NCBI GenBank assembly: GCA_023388715.1
Contig: JAEWFT010000039.1
Span: 1 to 28,514 of the forward strand
Source: Pseudomonadota bacterium
GTDB taxonomy: Bacteria; Pseudomonadota; Gammaproteobacteria; Xanthomonadales; Xanthomonadaceae
Reading direction: 5' to 3'
Length of the DNA: 28,514 nucleotides
The stretch's first letter is position 1; each line of letters opens with the position of its first letter. The notes under the pieces were generated by a model. The model had not been told where the DNA came from. It saw nothing but the letters and a program-made list of their open reading frames with translations, and did not search any database. This document shows positions 25,997 to 28,514 of this stretch, piece by piece. The position numbers and the translations under genes were made by a program.

Positions 25997-26599
25997 ATGA
26001 AGATCATCATCTCCGCCCTACTAGCTTCAATTCTCACGCCCGCATTCGCGGCGCAATCGGAGGATCGGCCAGTTGGTGAAGTGCTTGGTGCTACTGTCCA
26101 TGAGAGTCAAGTCGAAAGTTCAACTTTGCAGAAGAGGTCAGACAGCCTCAGGGCGCTGGTGATTTCACCCGCGATCAAGAATTATTTGGAACCCCATAAA
26201 AAAGAGTGGTCTTTAGACGACTCTGAGATTGCTGCCTTGACCGAGTCATACAAGGCCTATGTCAAATGCAAGCCCGAACTTGGATTGCGGGTTATGGAAC
26301 CGCCGTTCGACAAACTTTTTGCGCTCATGATTGGTGGAAAAGCCAAGGTAGAACGATTCATCTATCTCAATCATGGGCATGGCCGAATCCTGTTTCAGCA
26401 ATCCGGATCTGAAGCGTTTGATGCAACTTACAACCTTGTGCTGAAGCTTGAGAAGGAAAAGAAGTTTAAGTTCCATGACCAAGCAGATCGTGATCTGGCC
26501 CTGAGCTACTGGACACGGACGAACCAGCCATCACCTCTTCCTGACCCTGGTCCGGACAAGGCATTCCAATTGGACGATCTCCTGTTGAAGTGCCCATAG
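25997..26599 (+). CDS. Cassette 6: exported protein, unknown
   Basis: 200-residue protein with a clear Sec signal peptide (MKIIISALLASILTPAFA, probable cut after AFA-A). The mature part is charged and mostly helical, with two cysteines (KCKPEL and the C-terminal LLKCP) that could form a disulfide in the periplasm. No family recognised. The ATG at 25997 is three bases after the boundary; a frame start at 25985 would lie within attC5 and break the signal peptide pattern. The stop is one base before attC6. Confidence 0.78.
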   Translation: MKIIISALLASILTPAFAAQSEDRPVGEVLGATVHESQVESSTLQKRSDSLRALVISPAIKNYLEPHKKEWSLDDSEIAALTESYKAYVKCKPELGLRVMEPPFDKLFALMIGGKAKVERFIYLNHGHGRILFQQSGSEAFDATYNLVLKLEKEKKFKFHDQADRDLALSYWTRTNQPSPLPDPGPDKAFQLDDLLLKCP

Positions 26600-26600
26600 T

Positions 26601-26660
26601 GGCTAACAATTCATTCAAGCCGACGCCGCTTCGCGGCGCGGCTTAACTCAGGTGTTAGAG
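26601..26660 (+). repeat. attC6 (60 bp, short class)
   Basis: Runs from GGCTAAC to GTTAGAG. The part from CTAAC to GTTAG appears identical to attC1. Confidence 0.93.
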
Positions 26661-26667
26661 CTCATCT

Positions 26668-27696
26668 ATGAAGACATCGGCGTCGACCTGGCAGCAGTTT
26701 GAAGATCTTGTTCGTCGCATCTTGCAAGCGAACAATTTTGAGGTTGCAGTTCATAGCCCGCGAGGTGATAAGGGCTTCGACTTCATTGCCCAACTTGCAG
26801 GGGAAACATGGGCAATTGAAGTCAAGTACTACCGCACCGCACGCGCTCAGCCTGCGCTTATTGAAGCTGCAGCTACACGCGTTGTTGGTAACGGCAAAGA
26901 TGCGGATGCCCGGAAGGGCATGCTCGTAGTCTCCTGCTTTCTAACTGGGGAACTACGGAACGCGCTCGAACAGAAATTCAGCATTACGTTTGTAGACCAA
27001 GTCGACTTGAGGAACTGGTGCACGGCGCACCCAGACTTGTCCGAAGAGCTTGATGCGCTACTCGAAGCCAATCCCAGCCAGCCACAGGCCACTGACCCTA
27101 GCCGCCTGAGTCCTGCCACACACAGCAAGCCGATCAATGATTTGCCTGCCCGCGTACCGGACACGAGGGGCACTGAACTCTGTCAAGAGCTAAAGAGCAT
27201 CAATAGAGGAAAGAAGTCGTGGGCCAAATACGAAAAAACATGTGAGAAGGTTCTCAAGTACCTCTTCCCAAACGATCTTCATGGATGGCACTCACAAAAG
27301 CGCACAGATGACGGACTGAATCGTTATGACTATGTCTGTCGCGTCAGACCCACCACCGAGTTCTGGAAATTTGTAATCGATCACCTAGATAGCCGCTACA
27401 TTCTTTTTGAGTTCAAGAACTATTCCGGAAAGATCAAGCAGGGGCAGATTCTGACGACTGAGAAATACCTCCTAGAGCGTGGCCTCCGTCGCATGGCAAT
27501 CATTATGACCCGTGCCGGCGCAGATAAGCACGCGATCGCAATGACTCAAGGAGCTATGAGGGAGCATGGCAAGCTTATGCTCATCGTCGATGACGAGAAA
27601 GTGTGCGACATGCTTCATATGAAAGAGCGAGGAGAGGACCCTACTGACTGCCTCTTTGAGATCGCAGACAATTTCTTGCTGACACTCCCGAGATGA
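26668..27696 (+). CDS. Cassette 7: tandem PD-(D/E)XK nuclease-like protein
   Basis: 342-residue soluble protein with two copies of a restriction-endonuclease-like core. Domain 1 (about 1-130) is Mrr-like: E12 in WQQFEDLVRRIL, D38 in DKGFDFIAQ, and E51-V-K53 in WAIEVKYY. A linker rich in serine and proline (about 133-168) follows. Domain 2 (about 170-342) repeats the plan: E193 in KTCEKVLKYLF, D221 in NRYDYVCRV, and E248-F-K250 in ILFEFKNYSG. All metal-ligand positions look intact in both. Mrr-type proteins restrict modified DNA, and a defence role is likely but not shown. This is the largest cassette gene here. The ATG is seven bases past the boundary and the stop one base before attC7. Confidence 0.87.
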   Translation: MKTSASTWQQFEDLVRRILQANNFEVAVHSPRGDKGFDFIAQLAGETWAIEVKYYRTARAQPALIEAAATRVVGNGKDADARKGMLVVSCFLTGELRNALEQKFSITFVDQVDLRNWCTAHPDLSEELDALLEANPSQPQATDPSRLSPATHSKPINDLPARVPDTRGTELCQELKSINRGKKSWAKYEKTCEKVLKYLFPNDLHGWHSQKRTDDGLNRYDYVCRVRPTTEFWKFVIDHLDSRYILFEFKNYSGKIKQGQILTTEKYLLERGLRRMAIIMTRAGADKHAIAMTQGAMREHGKLMLIVDDEKVCDMLHMKERGEDPTDCLFEIADNFLLTLPR

Positions 27697-27697
27697 G

Positions 27698-27806
27698 CTC
27701 TAACAATTCGTTCAAGCCGAGCCCGCTTCGCGGCCTCGGCAGAGCGCCGTAGGATTGTCACTCTGCCGTGGCCGCGCAGCGGCCCGGCTTAACTCAGGCG
27801 TTAGCC
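27698..27806 (+). repeat. attC7 (109 bp, long class)
   Basis: Runs from CTCTAAC to GTTAGCC. The outer arms are identical in pattern to attC3; the central hairpin differs (CAGAGCGCCG…CTGCCGTGGCC). Confidence 0.93.
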
Positions 27807-27809
27807 CTT

Positions 27810-28286
27810 ATGCTGAAAGAAAAGCCGCAAACCAGAGCTCCCAAGCAGATCGGCGATTTCGGAGAAGGGCTTGTGACTTACGCCTTGATTCGCGGCGGCT
27901 ACGAAGTAGCTCACGTTGATCACGTTGGTGCAGACCTAATCGCGGAGAAAAACGGCGAGCGAATCGCAGTTTCTGTAAAAACCAGAAACAGAAGCACCGA
28001 TACAAAGGAAAGTGAAATGGTTGTCTTCGCGCAAGACAACATCAATAAGCTCAAGTTCTTCTCCGAGCAGTTCGGAATGTCCCCTGTCTATGCGCAAGTG
28101 ATCTGTCACTCGAAGTCGAATTGCATTCATCTCTTTATGATCCGTGTATCAGACATTGAAACGAATATGAAGAAGGCAAAACACGGCTATAGCCTCTCAT
28201 TTGGTCCTCGCGGCATCGACGCAGCTCAGAAAATTTCTGGCATGCGTTACAGCCGCTGGTCAGGCGAAACGATTGCAGTCGTCTAG
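27810..28286 (+). CDS. Cassette 8: single-domain PD-(D/E)XK-like protein
   Basis: 158-residue soluble protein. E19 in GDFGEGLVTYALI, D42 in VGADLIAEK and K57 in IAVSVKTRNR form the outline of a PD-(D/E)XK nuclease fold (Holliday-resolvase/Mrr-like). The acidic residue two positions before the lysine is Ser55, so one metal ligand may be missing or supplied elsewhere. The rest (NKLKFFSEQFGMSPVYAQVI) is helix-strand as in such folds. It could be an inactive partner or DNA-binding protein. The ATG at 27810 is three bases past the boundary; the longer frame lies in attC7. It follows the tandem nuclease cassette. Confidence 0.8.
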   Translation: MLKEKPQTRAPKQIGDFGEGLVTYALIRGGYEVAHVDHVGADLIAEKNGERIAVSVKTRNRSTDTKESEMVVFAQDNINKLKFFSEQFGMSPVYAQVICHSKSNCIHLFMIRVSDIETNMKKAKHGYSLSFGPRGIDAAQKISGMRYSRWSGETIAVV

Positions 28287-28394
28287 GGCTAACAATTCGT
28301 TCAAGCCGAGCCCGCTTCGCGGCCTCGACTTTGCGCTATCGTGTAACGCATCGCTCGGCCGCGCTCGCGGGCCGGCTTAACTCAGGCGTTAGAC
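28287..28394 (+). repeat. attC8 (108 bp, long class)
   Basis: Runs from GGCTAAC to GTTAGAC, directly after the cassette 8 stop. Left arm CAAGCCGAGCCCGCTTCGCGG and right end CTCAGGCGTTAG as in attC3 and attC7. Confidence 0.93.
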
Positions 28395-28399
28395 CACTA

Positions 28400-28514
28400 G
28401 TGAAGATTGACGTCGCCCAAGTATTTACCGCATGCGTGAAACGCAGTGGTGGTATTTCTCTTGACGAAGAGCTTGAATCGCCTCAGTTTGAGAATGCTGA
28501 TTACTGGGTTGGTG
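28400..28514 (+). CDS. Cassette 9: start of an unknown gene, cut by window edge
   Basis: Open frame from a GTG at 28400, five bases after the boundary, to the window edge (38 codons). It begins MKIDVAQVFTACVKRSGG and is followed by acidic residues (DEELESPQFE). The position and short leader match the other cassettes. Too little is visible to suggest a function. Confidence 0.6.
   Translation, partial: MKIDVAQVFTACVKRSGGISLDEELESPQFENADYWVG

Larger units (their letters stand above)
22373..28514. mobile_element. Chromosomal integron: intI plus at least nine cassettes
   Basis: A minus-strand integron integrase is followed by a cassette array on the opposite strand. Eight attC sites (60-109 bp) are each bounded by YTAAC at the left and GTTAG at the right, and share the inner motif CAAGCCGA-N-CCGCTTCGCGG. 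Each cassette's first bases after GTTAG are complementary to the bases before CTAAC in its own attC (for example GTTAGCGC with GCGCTAAC), as expected of circular cassette insertion. The array continues beyond the right edge. Confidence 0.95.

Overview
The window looks like a chromosomal segment of a GC-rich gammaproteobacterium of the Xanthomonadales (Lysobacteraceae/Xanthomonadaceae: Luteimonas, Lysobacter, Xanthomonas relatives). The reasons are the ampE-nudC-erpA-DUF6776 block, the degenerate REC-GGDEF-EAL protein beside a hybrid histidine kinase, many REP palindromes built on GCGGCTGAAGCCGCTCC around a RAYT transposase, and an integron whose attC sites can encode the peptide NSSKPTPLRGAA. 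The genus cannot be fixed from the sequence alone.

Layout. (1) 1-6796, minus strand: a type I restriction-modification locus in the order hsdM, hsdS, a DUF262 (GmrSD-like) nuclease gene, a small unknown gene and hsdR, which runs off the left edge. Five tandem 11-bp repeats lie upstream of the small gene. (2) 6843-8782: a small putative lipoprotein gene, then about 1.27 kb without a convincing gene. That stretch holds REP palindromes, an 87-bp tandem repeat with hairpins, a 57-bp hairpin repeat and an 86-bp repeat. (3) 8783-12119: an MFS-acyltransferase fusion gene, then a dense REP field with a RAYT gene inside it. (4) 12120-22203: housekeeping and signalling genes. These are ampE, nudC, erpA and a DUF6776-like gene (minus), a DUF4126 gene, a degenerate EAL response regulator and a hybrid kinase (plus), then bfr, bfd, queD and a CorA/ZntB-type transporter (minus). 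(5) 22373-28514: a chromosomal integron. A full-length intI on the minus strand is followed by eight complete gene cassettes and the start of a ninth on the plus strand, each closed by an attC site. The cassettes are visibly AT-richer than the flanking core genes.

How the parts fit. The left end is a defence locus (type I RM with an embedded DUF262 protein). The right end is an integron array in which at least two and perhaps three cassettes carry nuclease-type signatures: a tandem PD-(D/E)XK protein, a single PD-(D/E)XK-like protein, and a protein with a HEPN-like R-x4-H motif. Others are small membrane or exported proteins of unknown role. The array is the best candidate for undescribed biology. 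Its two attC size classes, an attC-encoded protein tail, and a possible attC-supplied ribosome-binding sequence are visible directly. The middle holds iron storage (bfr/bfd with a promoter and Fur-like site), Fe-S assembly (erpA), NAD metabolism (nudC), queuosine synthesis (queD) and c-di-GMP-type signalling.
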